Source: Dietzia lutea
GTDB taxonomy: Bacteria; Actinomycetota; Actinomycetes; Mycobacteriales; Mycobacteriaceae
Reading direction: 5' to 3'
DNA length: 64,000 nt
Assembly (NCBI RefSeq): GCF_003096075.1
Contig: NZ_CP015449.1
Location: forward strand, 1,605,001 to 1,669,000
Below are positions 14,189 to 23,756 of the stretch, piece by piece. The notes below the pieces were generated by a model. That model did no database searches, was not told the DNA's origin, and saw nothing but the letters and a program-made list of their open reading frames with translations. The stretch's first letter is position 1, and each line of letters opens with the position of its first letter. Position numbers and translations under genes: made by a program.

Positions 14189-15085
14189 GTGGCGCAGGAC
14201 ACTGGGGCGATGGATCCCGCGTTGTTCTCGCGCGCGGAGCTGCTGGGGGCGGACGATCCGGCCGCCGGTGAGGGCTTCTCCGCGATCCCCGAGCCCGAGC
14301 CCCTGACCTCGCACGGGCCCGCCGTGGTCGTGTCGATGTGCAACCAGAAGGGCGGCGTCGGGAAGACCACCAGCACCATCAATCTCGCCGCCGCGCTGGC
14401 CGAGTACGGGCGTCGCGTGCTCGTGGTGGACCTCGACCCGCAGGGCGCGCTGTCGGCCGGCCTGGGCATCCCGCACCACCAACTCGACCTGACCGTCTAC
14501 AACCTGCTCGTGGACAACTCCGTGTCCACGGAGGAGGTCCTGGTCCGCACTCGCGTCGAGGGCGTGGACCTCATCCCCGCGAACATCGACCTGTCGGCCG
14601 CGGAGATCCAGCTGGTCAACGAGGTGGGGCGCGAGCAGGCCCTGGGCCGGGCGCTGTACCCGGTGCTCGACCGCTACGACTACGTGCTGATCGACTGCCA
14701 GCCGTCGCTGGGCCTGCTCACCGTGAACGCCCTCGCCTGCTCGGACGGGGTGCTCATCCCCATGGAGTGCGAGTACTTCTCCCTGCGCGGGCTCGCGCTG
14801 CTCACGGACACGATCGACAAGGTCCGCGACCGGATCAACCCCCGGCTGCACCTGACCGGCATCCTCATCACGATGTTCGACCGGCGCACGGTCCACGCCC
14901 GCGACGTCCTCGGCCGGGTGGTCGAGGTGTTCGGCGACAAGGTCTTCGACACGCTCGTGACCCGCACGGTCCGCTTCCCGGAGACCACCGTCGCCGGTGA
15001 ACCGATCACCACGTGGGCGCCGAGGTCCGCGGGTGCCCAGGCCTACCGTGCCCTGGCGCGCGAGGTCATCCAACGCGGCAGGTGA
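14189..15085 (+). CDS. ParA/Soj-family ATPase of the scp cluster (Rv1708-like)
   Basis: The 298-aa protein has an N-terminal extension of about 45 residues, then the deviant Walker A box KGGVGKT (54-60), switch I/II elements (VVDLDPQGAL, LIDCQPSLGLL) and a typical ParA core. Such ATPases position DNA or protein cargo. This gene is the paralogue linked to scpAB, not the origin-linked parA, because no parB follows. The GTG start has AGAGGA upstream. It overlaps scpA by four bases (GTGA). A TAACGT -10-like box lies about 70 bases upstream, straddling the xerD stop. Confidence 0.92.
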   Translation: MAQDTGAMDPALFSRAELLGADDPAAGEGFSAIPEPEPLTSHGPAVVVSMCNQKGGVGKTTSTINLAAALAEYGRRVLVVDLDPQGALSAGLGIPHHQLDLTVYNLLVDNSVSTEEVLVRTRVEGVDLIPANIDLSAAEIQLVNEVGREQALGRALYPVLDRYDYVLIDCQPSLGLLTVNALACSDGVLIPMECEYFSLRGLALLTDTIDKVRDRINPRLHLTGILITMFDRRTVHARDVLGRVVEVFGDKVFDTLVTRTVRFPETTVAGEPITTWAPRSAGAQAYRALAREVIQRGR

Positions 15086-15894
15086 GCGAGCCGGTGACGC
15101 AGGACGCGGACCCGCGGGCGTTCACCGTCCACCTCACGAATTTCGCGGGCCCGTTCGACCTGCTGCTGGGTCTCATCGACTCGCGCCGGCTGGACGTCAC
15201 CGAGGTCGCGCTCCACGCCGTGACCGACGAGTTCATCGCCCACACGCGCCGGCTGGGCGAGGAGGCGGGGCTGGAGGAGGTCACCGAGTTCCTCGTGGTG
15301 GCGGCGACGCTGTTGGACCTCAAGACCGCGCGGCTGGTGCCGTCGGGGGAGGTGCAGGACCCCGAGGACCTGGCGCTCCTGCAGGCCCGTGACCTGCTGT
15401 TCGCCCGATTGTTGCAGTTTCGGGCGTTCAGACGGGTGGCGGAGCTGTTCGCCGAGCTCGACCGGACCGCGCGGCACTCGTATCCGCGGACCGCCGGGCC
15501 GGACGAGGAGTTCCTCGGACTGCTGCCCGAGGTCGAGCTCGGGGTGGATCCGGAGCAGTTCGCCACGATCGCCGCGGTGGCGTTCCGGCCGCGGCCGGTG
15601 GAGGAGGTGGGGGTGGGCCACGTTCACGCCCCGGTGGTCTCGGTCCCCGAGCAGGCCGCCCGCGTCCTCGAGCTGCTGCGGTTCCACGGCGAGGGTCGGT
15701 GGGTGGACTTCCGCGAACTGGTCTCGGGATGTGACGAATCCCTCGTCGTCGTCGCCAGGTTCCTCGCCCTGTTGGAGTTGTACCGGGCGCGCGCGGTCGC
15801 GCTCTCGCAGGACGAGGCGCTGGGGGAGTTGTCGGTGAGCTGGACCGGCGGTGAGGCCGACGAGGTGACGAGGGGAAGGGACGAGTGGACGTGA
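15082..15894 (+). CDS. scpA: Segregation and condensation protein A
   Basis: ScpA is the kleisin subunit that bridges the two SMC heads in bacterial condensin. The 270-aa protein begins with the family signature FTVHLTNFAGPFDLLLGLI and continues with helices that hold DVTEVALHAVTDEFI and EFLVVAATLLDLKTARLV. The C-terminal winged-helix part is SVSWTGG-like. GTG 15082 overlaps the stop of the ATPase gene; a second GTG at 15094 is the only nearby alternative. scpB overlaps its end by ten bases, so the complex subunits are made in coupled fashion. The smc gene is not in the window. Confidence 0.95.
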   Translation: MSEPVTQDADPRAFTVHLTNFAGPFDLLLGLIDSRRLDVTEVALHAVTDEFIAHTRRLGEEAGLEEVTEFLVVAATLLDLKTARLVPSGEVQDPEDLALLQARDLLFARLLQFRAFRRVAELFAELDRTARHSYPRTAGPDEEFLGLLPEVELGVDPEQFATIAAVAFRPRPVEEVGVGHVHAPVVSVPEQAARVLELLRFHGEGRWVDFRELVSGCDESLVVVARFLALLELYRARAVALSQDEALGELSVSWTGGEADEVTRGRDEWT

Positions 15895-16610
15895 GTGGTG
15901 ACGCGGGCGCTCCCGGCGACGTGGGTCGGGTGGGCGCTGTGGGACCGGGGGGCGACGACGAGCCCGGTGGCCCCGGAACGGACGTCCCGCCCCTGCGGGC
16001 GCGGCTCGAGGCCCTGTTGCTCGTGGTGGACCAGCCGACGGCGGAGAACGCGCTGGCGGCGGCCGCCGGGTTCACGGTCGCGGAAGTCGAGGCGGAGTTG
16101 CGGGCGTGGCGCGAGGAGCTCACCGCGGCGGGCAGCGGGATCGACCTGCGGCGCACCGGCGACGGCTGGCGGCTCTACACGCGTCGCGAGCTGGCACCGT
16201 ACGTCGAGCGGCTCCTCACGGACGGCTCGAGCTCGCGTCTGACGCGCGCCGCCTTGGAGACCCTCGCGGTGATCGCCTACCGCCAGCCGGTCACCCGCTC
16301 CCGCATCGCGGCGGTCCGCGGCGTCAACGTCGACGGCGTCATGCGGACCCTCGTGGCGCGCGGACTGGCGGTCGAATGCGGCACCGACGCCGACACCGGG
16401 GGCATGCTGTATAGGACGACGGAGCTATTTCTGGAAAGATTGGGGCTCGCGTCGCTCGACGAGCTGCCGGACATTGCCCCGCTGCTACCGGATGTCGACC
16501 TGGTCGACGAGATGAGCGACGACCCCGCGGAGGATCCGCGGATCCCCCTGGGGCGGCGCCGCGCGGCGGCGCCCGAACCCACCCCCCGAGACGACGACGA
16601 AGAGATGTGA
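15885..16610 (+). CDS. scpB: Segregation and condensation protein B
   Basis: ScpB dimers bind the middle of ScpA and control opening of the SMC ring. The 241-aa product has a Gly-rich N-terminal extension of about 35 residues, then two winged helices: RLEALLLVVDQPTAENALA and, near residue 125, LETLAVIAYRQPVTRSRIAA, which is the best-known ScpB signature. The acidic C-terminal tail (after residue 200) is low complexity. The GTG start lies inside the end of scpA. rluB follows after 7 bases, as in most Gram-positive bacteria. Confidence 0.95.
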   Translation: MDVSGDAGAPGDVGRVGAVGPGGDDEPGGPGTDVPPLRARLEALLLVVDQPTAENALAAAAGFTVAEVEAELRAWREELTAAGSGIDLRRTGDGWRLYTRRELAPYVERLLTDGSSSRLTRAALETLAVIAYRQPVTRSRIAAVRGVNVDGVMRTLVARGLAVECGTDADTGGMLYRTTELFLERLGLASLDELPDIAPLLPDVDLVDEMSDDPAEDPRIPLGRRRAAAPEPTPRDDDEEM

Positions 16611-16617
16611 CTCACCC

Positions 16618-17376
16618 ATGACTGAATCCGCTGGCCGAGACGGCGCACCGGTCCGCCTGCAGAAGATCCTGGCCCAGGCCGGGGTCGCCTCCCGCCGGGC
16701 CTCCGAAGAACTCATCGCCCGTGGGCGGGTCGAGGTCGACGGCAGGATCGTGCGCGAGATGGGCGTCAAGGTCGACCCCGCCACCGCCGTGATCCGCGTC
16801 GACGGCACCCGCATCGTGCTCGACGACGCCTTGGTGCACCTCGCGCTCAACAAGCCCCGCGGCTACCACACGACCATGTCCGACGAGATGGGCCGGCCCT
16901 GCGTGGGCGACCTCGTGGCCGACCGTGTCGACGCCGGGCAACGCCTGTTCCACGTCGGCCGTCTCGACGCCGACACCGAGGGCCTGCTCCTGGTGACCAA
17001 CGACGGCGAACTGGCGCACCGCCTCATGCACCCGTCGTACGAGGTGTCCAAGACGTACATGGCGACCGTCGCCGGCGTGGTCGGCAAGGGGATCGGCAAG
17101 CAGCTGCGAGAGGGCGTCGAACTCGAGGACGGGCCGGCGAAGGTCGACCAGTTCTCGCTCCTCGACGTCCACGAGGGCCGGTCGCTGGTCAAGGTCGTGC
17201 TCCACGAGGGGCGCAAGCACATCGTCCGTCGGCTGCTCGCCGAGGTCGGCCACCCCGTCGAGTCACTCGTCCGGACCCGCTTCGGCTCGGTCGCGCTCGG
17301 CGACCAGCGCGCGGGGACCTTCCGCAAGCTCAACCGCAAAGAGGTCTCCGACCTGTACGAGGCGGTGGGCCTGTGA
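16618..17376 (+). CDS. rluB: 23S rRNA pseudouridine synthase RluB family
   Basis: This 252-aa enzyme of the RsuA/RluB/E/F class probably isomerises uridine in helix 89 of 23S rRNA. An S4 domain occupies residues about 10-60 ([19 protein letters not shown]). The catalytic Asp117 lies in [17 protein letters not shown], and the C-terminal motif is [11 protein letters not shown]. The start ATG follows scpB by seven bases, and the cmk start overlaps its stop (GTGA). Confidence 0.93.
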   Translation: MTESAGRDGAPVRLQKILAQAGVASRRASEELIARGRVEVDGRIVREMGVKVDPATAVIRVDGTRIVLDDALVHLALNKPRGYHTTMSDEMGRPCVGDLVADRVDAGQRLFHVGRLDADTEGLLLVTNDGELAHRLMHPSYEVSKTYMATVAGVVGKGIGKQLREGVELEDGPAKVDQFSLLDVHEGRSLVKVVLHEGRKHIVRRLLAEVGHPVESLVRTRFGSVALGDQRAGTFRKLNRKEVSDLYEAVGL

Positions 17377-18125
17377 GCGCCGTCCCCACCTCCGCCGCCG
17401 CGACGGAGCCCGTGCCCGCACCGCGTCGCCGGATCGCCATCGACGGGCCGGCCGGTACCGGTAAATCCACGCTCGCCCGGACGCTGGCCCGCCGGCTCGG
17501 CGGCGCCTACCTCGACACCGGCGCCATGTACCGGGTCGCCACCCTGCAGGTCCTGCGCGCCGGGATCGACCCCGAGGACTCCGCCGCCGTCATCGCCGCG
17601 ACCGCGGATCTCCCCCTGGAGATCGGCACCGACGCAGGCGCCGAGTGCGTCCTGCTCGGCGGCGAGGACGTGAGCGAGGAGATCCGCACCGCCCGCGTCA
17701 CCGCCGACGTCTCGGCGGTCTCCGCCGTGCCGGAGGTGCGCGAGAACCTCGTCCGGCTCCAGCGGCGCCTGGCGTCCGACGGCGGCACGGTCGTCCTCGA
17801 GGGCCGCGACATCGGCACCGTCGTCCTGCCGGACGCCGAGGTGAAGATCTACCTCACCGCCAGCCCGGAGGTCCGCGCGCGCCGCCGTACGGACCAGGAC
17901 CTGGCCGCCGGACGTGCGGCCGACTACGACGAGGTGCTCGCCGCCGTCATCGAGCGCGACCGCAAGGACTCCACGCGCGCCGCGAGCCCGTTGCGGCCGG
18001 CCGCCGACGCGGTGGTCATCGACACCTCCGACCTCACCCTCGACGAGGTGCTCGACCGACTGGTCGCGCTCGCCGAGGGGACCCACGCGTCGCACGGCGC
18101 CACCGCAGAAGGGAACGCACAGTGA
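17373..18125 (+). CDS. cmk: Cytidylate kinase
   Basis: Cmk phosphorylates CMP and dCMP, feeding CTP and dCTP pools. The 250-aa protein has the P-loop GPAGTGKST at 25-33, the NMP-binding [12 protein letters not shown] segment and the [12 protein letters not shown] motif, and the LID-like RRRTDQD region. The first 18 residues are an Ala/Pro-rich extension. The GTG start overlaps rluB, and der begins inside its end (4-base overlap). Confidence 0.95.
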   Translation: MSAVPTSAAATEPVPAPRRRIAIDGPAGTGKSTLARTLARRLGGAYLDTGAMYRVATLQVLRAGIDPEDSAAVIAATADLPLEIGTDAGAECVLLGGEDVSEEIRTARVTADVSAVSAVPEVRENLVRLQRRLASDGGTVVLEGRDIGTVVLPDAEVKIYLTASPEVRARRRTDQDLAAGRAADYDEVLAAVIERDRKDSTRAASPLRPAADAVVIDTSDLTLDEVLDRLVALAEGTHASHGATAEGNAQ

Positions 18126-19588
18126 CGAGCAATGAGGACACCACCGACTTCGACCTGCCGACCGGTCCCGGTGAGGAGACCGTCGAGGACGGCTGGAACG
18201 ACGACACCGACTGGGACGCGGTCGCCGCCGAGTTCGCCGACGAGATCGGGGCGGTGACCGAGGGGGTGGAGATCCTCCCGACCGTCGCGATCGTCGGCCG
18301 CCCCAACGTCGGCAAGTCCACCCTGGTCAACCGGATCATCGGCCGCCGCGAGGCCGTGGTCGAGGACGTCCCGGGCGTGACGCGAGACCGCGTCTCCTAC
18401 GAGGCGCTGTGGAACGGCCGGACCTTCATGGTCCAGGACACCGGCGGCTGGGAGCAGGACGCCAAGGGCATGCACCGCTCGATCGCCCAGCAGGCCGAGA
18501 TCGCCATGGGCACCGCCGACCTCATCGTGCTGGTCTGTGACGGCACCGTGGGGATCACCGCGGCCGACGAGACGGTGGCCCGCAGCCTGCGCCGCGCCGA
18601 CACCCCGGTGATCCTCGCCGTCAACAAGGTCGACAGCGACAAGGCCGAGCTCGACGCCGCCGAGTTCTGGGGCCTCGGCCTCGACCAGCCCTACGCCATC
18701 TCCGCAGCACACGGGCGCGGCACCGCCGATCTGCTCGACGAGATCCTGAGGCAGCTGCCCTCCAAGGCGAGGATGCGCGAGGCGGCAGACGTGCCGCGCC
18801 GCGTGGCCCTGGTGGGCAAGCCCAACGTGGGCAAGTCGAGCCTGCTCAACAAGCTCACGGGCGAGGACCGCGCCGTGGTCGACAACGTCGCCGGCACCAC
18901 CGTCGACCCCGTCGACTCGCTGGTCGAGCTCGGGGGCCGCACGTGGCGGTTCGTCGACACGGCCGGGCTGCGGCGCAAGGTCAACCAGGCCTACGGACAC
19001 GAGTACTACGCCTCGCTCCGCACCCGCGGGGCGATCGAGGCGGCCGAGGTCGTGGTGCTGCTCCTCGACGCCTCCGAGCCCATCACGGAGCAGGACCTGC
19101 GGGTGATCTCCATGGTCGCCGACGCCGGGCGCGCGCTGGTGATCGCGTTCAACAAGTGGGACCTCGTCGACGAGGACCGCCGCTACGACCTGGACAAGGA
19201 GATCGACCGCGAGCTGTCCCGCGTGCTCTCCTGGGCGCACCGGGTCAACATCTCCGCCAGGACGGGCCGCGCGCTGGCGAAGCTGGTGCCGGCGATGGAA
19301 ACCGCGCTCGACTCGTGGGACAAGCGGATCCCGACCGGACCGCTCAACACCTGGATGAGCGAGGTCGTGGCCGCGACCCCGCCGCCCATGCGCGGCGGAC
19401 GCCTGCCCCGCATCCGGTTCTGCACCCAGGCCACCACCCGGCCGCCGACGTTCGTGTTCTTCTCCACGGGCTTCCTCGAGGCCGGCTACCGCCGCTTCCT
19501 CGAGCGTCGCCTACGCGAGACCTTCGGCTTCGACGGCTCCCCGGTGCGGGTCAACGTCCGCGTCAAGGAGCGCCGACAGCGCAAGTGA
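18122..19588 (+). CDS. der: Ribosome biogenesis GTPase Der (EngA)
   Basis: Der has two G domains in tandem and aids maturation of the 50S subunit. The 488-aa protein shows G1 boxes GRPNVGKST (59-67) and GKPNVGKSS (232-240), with DTGG and DTAG G3 motifs and NKVD and NKWD G4 motifs, then the C-terminal KH-like domain (about 400-480). An acidic extension of 50 residues precedes the first G domain, as in other Mycobacteriales. GTG 18122 overlaps the cmk stop; the longer upstream frame is a shadow of cmk. Confidence 0.96.
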   Translation: MTSNEDTTDFDLPTGPGEETVEDGWNDDTDWDAVAAEFADEIGAVTEGVEILPTVAIVGRPNVGKSTLVNRIIGRREAVVEDVPGVTRDRVSYEALWNGRTFMVQDTGGWEQDAKGMHRSIAQQAEIAMGTADLIVLVCDGTVGITAADETVARSLRRADTPVILAVNKVDSDKAELDAAEFWGLGLDQPYAISAAHGRGTADLLDEILRQLPSKARMREAADVPRRVALVGKPNVGKSSLLNKLTGEDRAVVDNVAGTTVDPVDSLVELGGRTWRFVDTAGLRRKVNQAYGHEYYASLRTRGAIEAAEVVVLLLDASEPITEQDLRVISMVADAGRALVIAFNKWDLVDEDRRYDLDKEIDRELSRVLSWAHRVNISARTGRALAKLVPAMETALDSWDKRIPTGPLNTWMSEVVAATPPPMRGGRLPRIRFCTQATTRPPTFVFFSTGFLEAGYRRFLERRLRETFGFDGSPVRVNVRVKERRQRK

Positions 19589-19661
19589 CCTGCCGATTTC
19601 AGCTCCGCCGAGTGGGTGCGCTAGTCTGATCCAGTCGCCGCGCGAGCCGCGGAGACGGTGA

Positions 19662-19735
<74 letters not shown>

Positions 19736-19743
19736 CACGAGGA

Positions 19744-19779
19744 TCAGGGCCGGTTTCCCGAGAGGGGAGCCGGCCCTGA
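19744..19779 (+). terminator. Terminator after tRNA-Pro
   Basis: A 10-bp perfect stem (TCAGGGCCGG / CCGGCCCTGA) with a 16-base loop begins nine bases after the tRNA and is followed by a short T-containing stretch. From here to 19911 only a TAGCCT -10-like box (19843-19848) stands out. Confidence 0.8.
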
Positions 19780-19911
19780 GTCAATTTCGGGGCACCGCAC
19801 CCGTCTCGCGGCACCGGACCCCTCCCGTCGGCCCGGGTGGGTTAGCCTTTCCTGGTCACGAAGCGGCGGCCCGGGTCGACCGTCAGTCATCGATCCAGGA
19901 GTGGGTGCGCG

Positions 19912-20538
19912 GTGGGAGAGCTACTCGTCATAGTGGGGCTGGTGGTCGCGGTGATCGCGATCATCGGGATCATCGTCAAGGCCCGGGGCGGGAAGAAGCC
20001 CGCCGCGGCCGCGCCCCGCCGCGACCCGCTCGCCGCCGACCAGCCGGTCCACGGCTTCGGGCCGCGTGAGCTCGGCCCCGGCGCGATCGTCGCCTACGGC
20101 GGTATCGACTACGTGGTCCGCGGATCGATCACCCTGCGTCAGGGCCCGTACGTCTGGTGGGAGCACCTCCTCGAGGGCGGGGACGGTGCGCAGTGGCTCG
20201 GTGTCGAGGAGGACGAGGGGACCCTCGAGCTGACCTGGTGGACCACCCGAAAAGGCCTCGGCGTCGGCCCCGGAGCCGAGGTGATCGTCGACGATCGTGT
20301 CCATCGGCTCGAGGAGTCGGGCGAGGCGGAGTACTCGTGTGAGGGGACCACCGGTCTGCCCGAGCGCGGCCGGATGCGGTACCAGGACATGCGTACCGGG
20401 GACGGCAGTTCGCTGCTGTCGTTCGAGGACTGGGACGGGGCGGGCTGGGAGGTCTCGTCCGGCCGCCCGATGTCCCGGGGCGAGCTGACCGTCTACCCGG
20501 CGCCCCCCGCGGCCGGCGACCCGGACTACAGGCGGTGA
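19912..20538 (+). CDS. DUF4178 membrane-anchored protein (Rv2597-like)
   Basis: The 208-aa protein starts with a single transmembrane helix (residues about 3-22, rich in Val and Ile) directly after the first Met, followed by an RGGKK basic stop. The DUF4178 domain fills residues about 50-200 and carries aromatic residues (YVWWEHLLEG, LTWWTTRKG) typical of the family. Its function is unknown. It is the first gene of a five-gene run with DUF2617, DUF4247, DUF350 and a spermidine synthase-like protein, the order found as Rv2597-Rv2601 in M. tuberculosis. Its stop overlaps the next start (GTGA). Confidence 0.88.
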   Translation: MGELLVIVGLVVAVIAIIGIIVKARGGKKPAAAAPRRDPLAADQPVHGFGPRELGPGAIVAYGGIDYVVRGSITLRQGPYVWWEHLLEGGDGAQWLGVEEDEGTLELTWWTTRKGLGVGPGAEVIVDDRVHRLEESGEAEYSCEGTTGLPERGRMRYQDMRTGDGSSLLSFEDWDGAGWEVSSGRPMSRGELTVYPAPPAAGDPDYRR

Positions 20539-21113
20539 CCGTGCGTGACCTCGTCGCGGAACCGAGCGACGTGGCGGCCGCTGCGCTCGGCTACCGGGTC
20601 GGCGTGACGCCCGAGCGGGACGCCCTCGTCTCGACCGTTCTCGAGCACCCGGTGCACGACATCGCTCTACGCCTGTCCATCCTCGGCGCGTCGCACGCGG
20701 TGACGCTCGTGATCGACGGGCGCGACGCGATGACCGAGGAGGTGTCCTGCCGCGCGACGACCGCCGGGGGTGCACCGTTGCCGGCCGAGGTGTCCTGCCC
20801 CGGCCCGTGGGGCGTCCACCACCTGCGCGGGGCTACCGAGTCGCTCTCCGCAGTCGCCTTCGGGGCGCTGGTGGATCGTCTGACCGCGCTCGCGGCGGAC
20901 GATACGACCGTGCTCGCGGGACGGTTCCCGGGGTCCGAAGGGGCGCTCACGGTGGTGGCCCCCACGCCGGACGACACGGGCTGGTCGTGGGACACCTGGC
21001 ACCTCTACCCGGCGGGTGACGACTCCGCGGGAGACGGCGGTGGTGACGTCGTCGCCACCACGTCCCGGTTGCACGTCGCCGGGCTCGGCGTGGCGGCGGA
21101 GGCGGCCTCGTGA
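20535..21113 (+). CDS. DUF2617 family protein (Rv2598-like)
   Basis: The 192-aa protein is soluble with no signal peptide. It matches DUF2617 in its opening (region after LGYRVGVTPE), the central VSCPGPWGVHH stretch and the C-terminal WSWDTWHLYP segment. The biochemical role is unknown. Overlaps on both sides (GTGA with the DUF4178 gene and GTGA with the DUF4247 gene) indicate strict cotranslation with membrane partners, so it may be the cytoplasmic component of a membrane complex; that is inference. Confidence 0.85.
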   Translation: MTVRDLVAEPSDVAAAALGYRVGVTPERDALVSTVLEHPVHDIALRLSILGASHAVTLVIDGRDAMTEEVSCRATTAGGAPLPAEVSCPGPWGVHHLRGATESLSAVAFGALVDRLTALAADDTTVLAGRFPGSEGALTVVAPTPDDTGWSWDTWHLYPAGDDSAGDGGGDVVATTSRLHVAGLGVAAEAAS

Positions 21114-21529
21114 AGCGTTATCGCGGATGGATCATCGCGCTCGTCGCCGGAGTGTGTGCGGTTCTGCTGGGCCTCGTGCTGGTGGGGGCCGGCCAGAACG
21201 CCGTGCGCTACGTGCGCGAGAACTACACCCCGATCGCCGGCGCCTCCCAGACCTACGAGTGCCGGGGTGACCGGGACGCCACGGCCAGGGACATCAGCGG
21301 CCACGAACGGCCGGACGCCGACCAGTTGAACGAGGACACCCGGTATCTGAGGTACGGGGACGACATGATCGTCATCGGTCGGTCCGGCGATCTGGCCTGC
21401 CGCGTCCAACTCGACGAGAACTCCCGCACGCTCCGTTCCGGAGGCTTCATCTTCCTCGGCGGGGCCTTCGGGCCCGGCAGCCCGGCCCGCTCCGCCGGGG
21501 GGAGCTCCGGTGGGGTCGGCGCGAAGTGA
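21110..21529 (+). CDS. DUF4247 membrane-anchored protein (Rv2599-like)
   Basis: This 139-aa protein has an N-terminal membrane anchor (WIIALVAGVCAVLLGLVLV) and an extracytoplasmic domain with two cysteines (TYECRGD and DLACRV) that could form a disulfide. The C-terminal tail is Gly/Ser-rich (after FGPGSPARS). The family has no known function. The GTG start overlaps the DUF2617 stop. The next gene starts 43 bases later with its own ribosome binding site. Confidence 0.85.
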   Translation: MKRYRGWIIALVAGVCAVLLGLVLVGAGQNAVRYVRENYTPIAGASQTYECRGDRDATARDISGHERPDADQLNEDTRYLRYGDDMIVIGRSGDLACRVQLDENSRTLRSGGFIFLGGAFGPGSPARSAGGSSGGVGAK

Positions 21530-21572
21530 CCCACGAGACGCCCATCCACTAACCGAACCACGAGGAGACACG

Positions 21573-22025
21573 GTGACCATCGCCGCCGGACCCGCCGACC
21601 ACGTACCCGAACTCCTGGACGGGATCGGGGTGTCGCTGGCCTACTTCGGCGTCGGCGCGCTGGTCCTGGCGCTCGGTTTCGTCATGCTCGACCTGCTGAC
21701 GCCCGGCAGCCTGCGCCACCACGTCTTCGTCGACCACCGCCCCAACGCGGCGGCGCTGTTCGCCGCCTCGGCGATCTCCCTCGCGATCATCGTCGTCACC
21801 GTGATGACCAACGCCTCGGACTCCCTCGTGCTGGGGCTGATCGACGTCGCCGTCTACGGGCTGCTCGGGGTGCTCTTCCAGGCCGTCACCCTCGTGATCC
21901 TGGAGATACTGGTCCCCGGCAGGTTCCGGGACCTCGTCAGCGCGCCGCGGTTCAGCACGGCCACGTTCGCCGTCGCCGCCACCCTTCTCGCCGTCGCCGC
22001 CGTGAACGCGGCCGCCATTGCCTGA
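21573..22025 (+). CDS. DUF350 membrane protein (Rv2600-like)
   Basis: The 150-aa protein has four hydrophobic segments, at residues about 17-40, 55-75, 85-110 and 130-150. It carries the DUF350 features GFVMLDLLTPG and a second similar half (VILEILVPGRF), which reflects an internal duplication of two-helix units. GAGGAGA precedes GTG 21573. DUF350 (YjfL) proteins occur elsewhere beside spermidine synthase-like and ATP-grasp genes, and a role in membrane stress or export of a modified product has been proposed for such clusters. The end overlaps the next gene by 8 bases. Confidence 0.87.
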   Translation: MTIAAGPADHVPELLDGIGVSLAYFGVGALVLALGFVMLDLLTPGSLRHHVFVDHRPNAAALFAASAISLAIIVVTVMTNASDSLVLGLIDVAVYGLLGVLFQAVTLVILEILVPGRFRDLVSAPRFSTATFAVAATLLAVAAVNAAAIA

Positions 22026-23649
22026 CGAGGTCGGCACGGCGGCCCCCGTGCCGACCGAGGCGGACCCCGCCGGACAATCGACGCCGCGCGCCGGCCGCTG
22101 GTGGCGCCCGGTCGTCCTGGCCTCCGTCGCGGCGTGCGCCGCCTGCGGGCTCATCTACGAACTCGCCCTCCTCACGCTCGCGACCACGGTCCAGGGCGGC
22201 GGGATCGTCGCCACGAGTCTCGTGGTGGCCGGGTACGTCGCGGCCCTCGGACTCGGCGCGTTGCTGGCCAAGCCGTTCGTCGAGCGCGCGGCGTCGAGCT
22301 TCATCGCCGTCGAGGCCACACTCGGGCTCGTCGGCGGGGTGTCGGCGACGGCCCTCTACGTGACCTTCACGACCCTGGGGTCGGACGCGGCGTCGTTGTT
22401 CACGCTCGTGGTGGCCACCGCCGCGATCGGCATGCTGGTGGGCGCGGAGGTTCCGCTGCTCATGTCGCTGTTGCAGACCGGCCGGCGGACCGGGTCGGCC
22501 GAGGCCGGGCGGGTGCTGGCCGACCTCAACGCCGCCGACTACCTGGGTGCGCTCGTCGGGGGACTGCTGTGGCCGTTCCTGCTCCTGCCGTCGTTCGGGA
22601 TGCAGCAGGCCGCCGCCGTCACGGGGCTGGTCAACGTCGCCGCGGCGGCCGTGTTGCTCACACTCGCGCTGCGGGGTCTGCTGACCCGGACGCAGACCGT
22701 CGTCGCGGGTCTGTCACTGGTAGTGGTCGCGGCCCTGCTGGGCACGCTGCTCGTCGCTCTCGACGGCGTCACCGAGTGGTCGCGGGCCAAGCTCTACCCG
22801 GACCCGGTGCTCTCCCACACCCAGTCCGCGTACCAGGAGATCGTCGTCACGCGGGCGCGGTACAACGGCAGAACCGATCGACGGCTGTATCTCGACGGCA
22901 CCCTCCAGTACTCGAGCCTCGACGAGTACCGGTACACCGAGGCGCTGGTCCAGCCCGCCATGGCCAACCGGCCCGGCGAGGTGCTGGTACTCGGAGGCGG
23001 TGACGGGCTGGCGGCCAGGGATCTCCTGGCCGTGCCCGGGGTTCGGCGCGTGGTCCAGGTGGAACTCGATCCGGCCGTCCTGGAGATCGCCCGCACCGAG
23101 CTGCTCGAGGACAACCGGGGCTCCCTGGACGACCCGCGAGTGGAGGTCGTGGTGGACGACGCCTTCTCGTGGCTGCGCCGGGGCGGCGACGGCGCGGTGC
23201 CGCCGGGCGGTTTCGGGGCGGTGCTCGTGGACCTGCCCGACCCCCGCAACGCCGCGCTGACCCGCCTGTACTCCGAGGAGTTCTACGGCCTCGTGCGCGG
23301 GGTGACGGGTGAGGGCGGTCTGATGGCCGTCCAGTCGGGGAGTCCGTTCTCCACGCCGAGGCAGTTCTGGCGCACGGTGGCGACGGTGGACTCGGCCGGT
23401 TGGGGGACGACGCCGTATCACGTGCACGTCCCGACGTTCGGGGACTGGGGCTTCGTCCTGGCCTCGGCAGACGGTGACGCCCCGGATCTCCGACTCCGCC
23501 CCGACGTCGGCGGACTGAGATTCCTCGACCCCGGAACCCTCGAGGCCGCCGGCCGGTTCGGGCGCGACGTGGCGCCGATGCGGCTCGAGCCCTCCACACT
23601 CGACCGGCCCCGGATCCTCGACGACGCCCGGCGGGGCTATGAACGGTGA
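22018..23649 (+). CDS. Membrane-embedded spermidine synthase-like aminopropyltransferase (Rv2601-like)
   Basis: The 543-aa protein has about seven transmembrane helices in residues 25-245, then a soluble spermidine synthase-like domain. That domain has the AdoMet-type GGGDG motif at 326-330, the acidic VELDPAVLEIA end of strand 2, and DLPDP with Asp408 in the place of the catalytic Asp of SpeE. The usual DExxYHE substrate motif reads DEYRYTEAL, so its His is replaced by Thr. No AdoMet decarboxylase gene is in the window, so polyamine synthesis is doubtful; transfer to another acceptor is possible. The TTG start overlaps the DUF350 gene. Confidence 0.85.
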   Translation: MPDEVGTAAPVPTEADPAGQSTPRAGRWWRPVVLASVAACAACGLIYELALLTLATTVQGGGIVATSLVVAGYVAALGLGALLAKPFVERAASSFIAVEATLGLVGGVSATALYVTFTTLGSDAASLFTLVVATAAIGMLVGAEVPLLMSLLQTGRRTGSAEAGRVLADLNAADYLGALVGGLLWPFLLLPSFGMQQAAAVTGLVNVAAAAVLLTLALRGLLTRTQTVVAGLSLVVVAALLGTLLVALDGVTEWSRAKLYPDPVLSHTQSAYQEIVVTRARYNGRTDRRLYLDGTLQYSSLDEYRYTEALVQPAMANRPGEVLVLGGGDGLAARDLLAVPGVRRVVQVELDPAVLEIARTELLEDNRGSLDDPRVEVVVDDAFSWLRRGGDGAVPPGGFGAVLVDLPDPRNAALTRLYSEEFYGLVRGVTGEGGLMAVQSGSPFSTPRQFWRTVATVDSAGWGTTPYHVHVPTFGDWGFVLASADGDAPDLRLRPDVGGLRFLDPGTLEAAGRFGRDVAPMRLEPSTLDRPRILDDARRGYER

Positions 23650-23756
23650 CCGGCGCGGTGCCGACACGCGGCCCACGGGGGAACACGGGACACGGCCCGA
23701 CCGTTGTACACCGGTGAAGGCGGGCCGACAGGGCGGACACGGGCGAGGAGAGGCAC

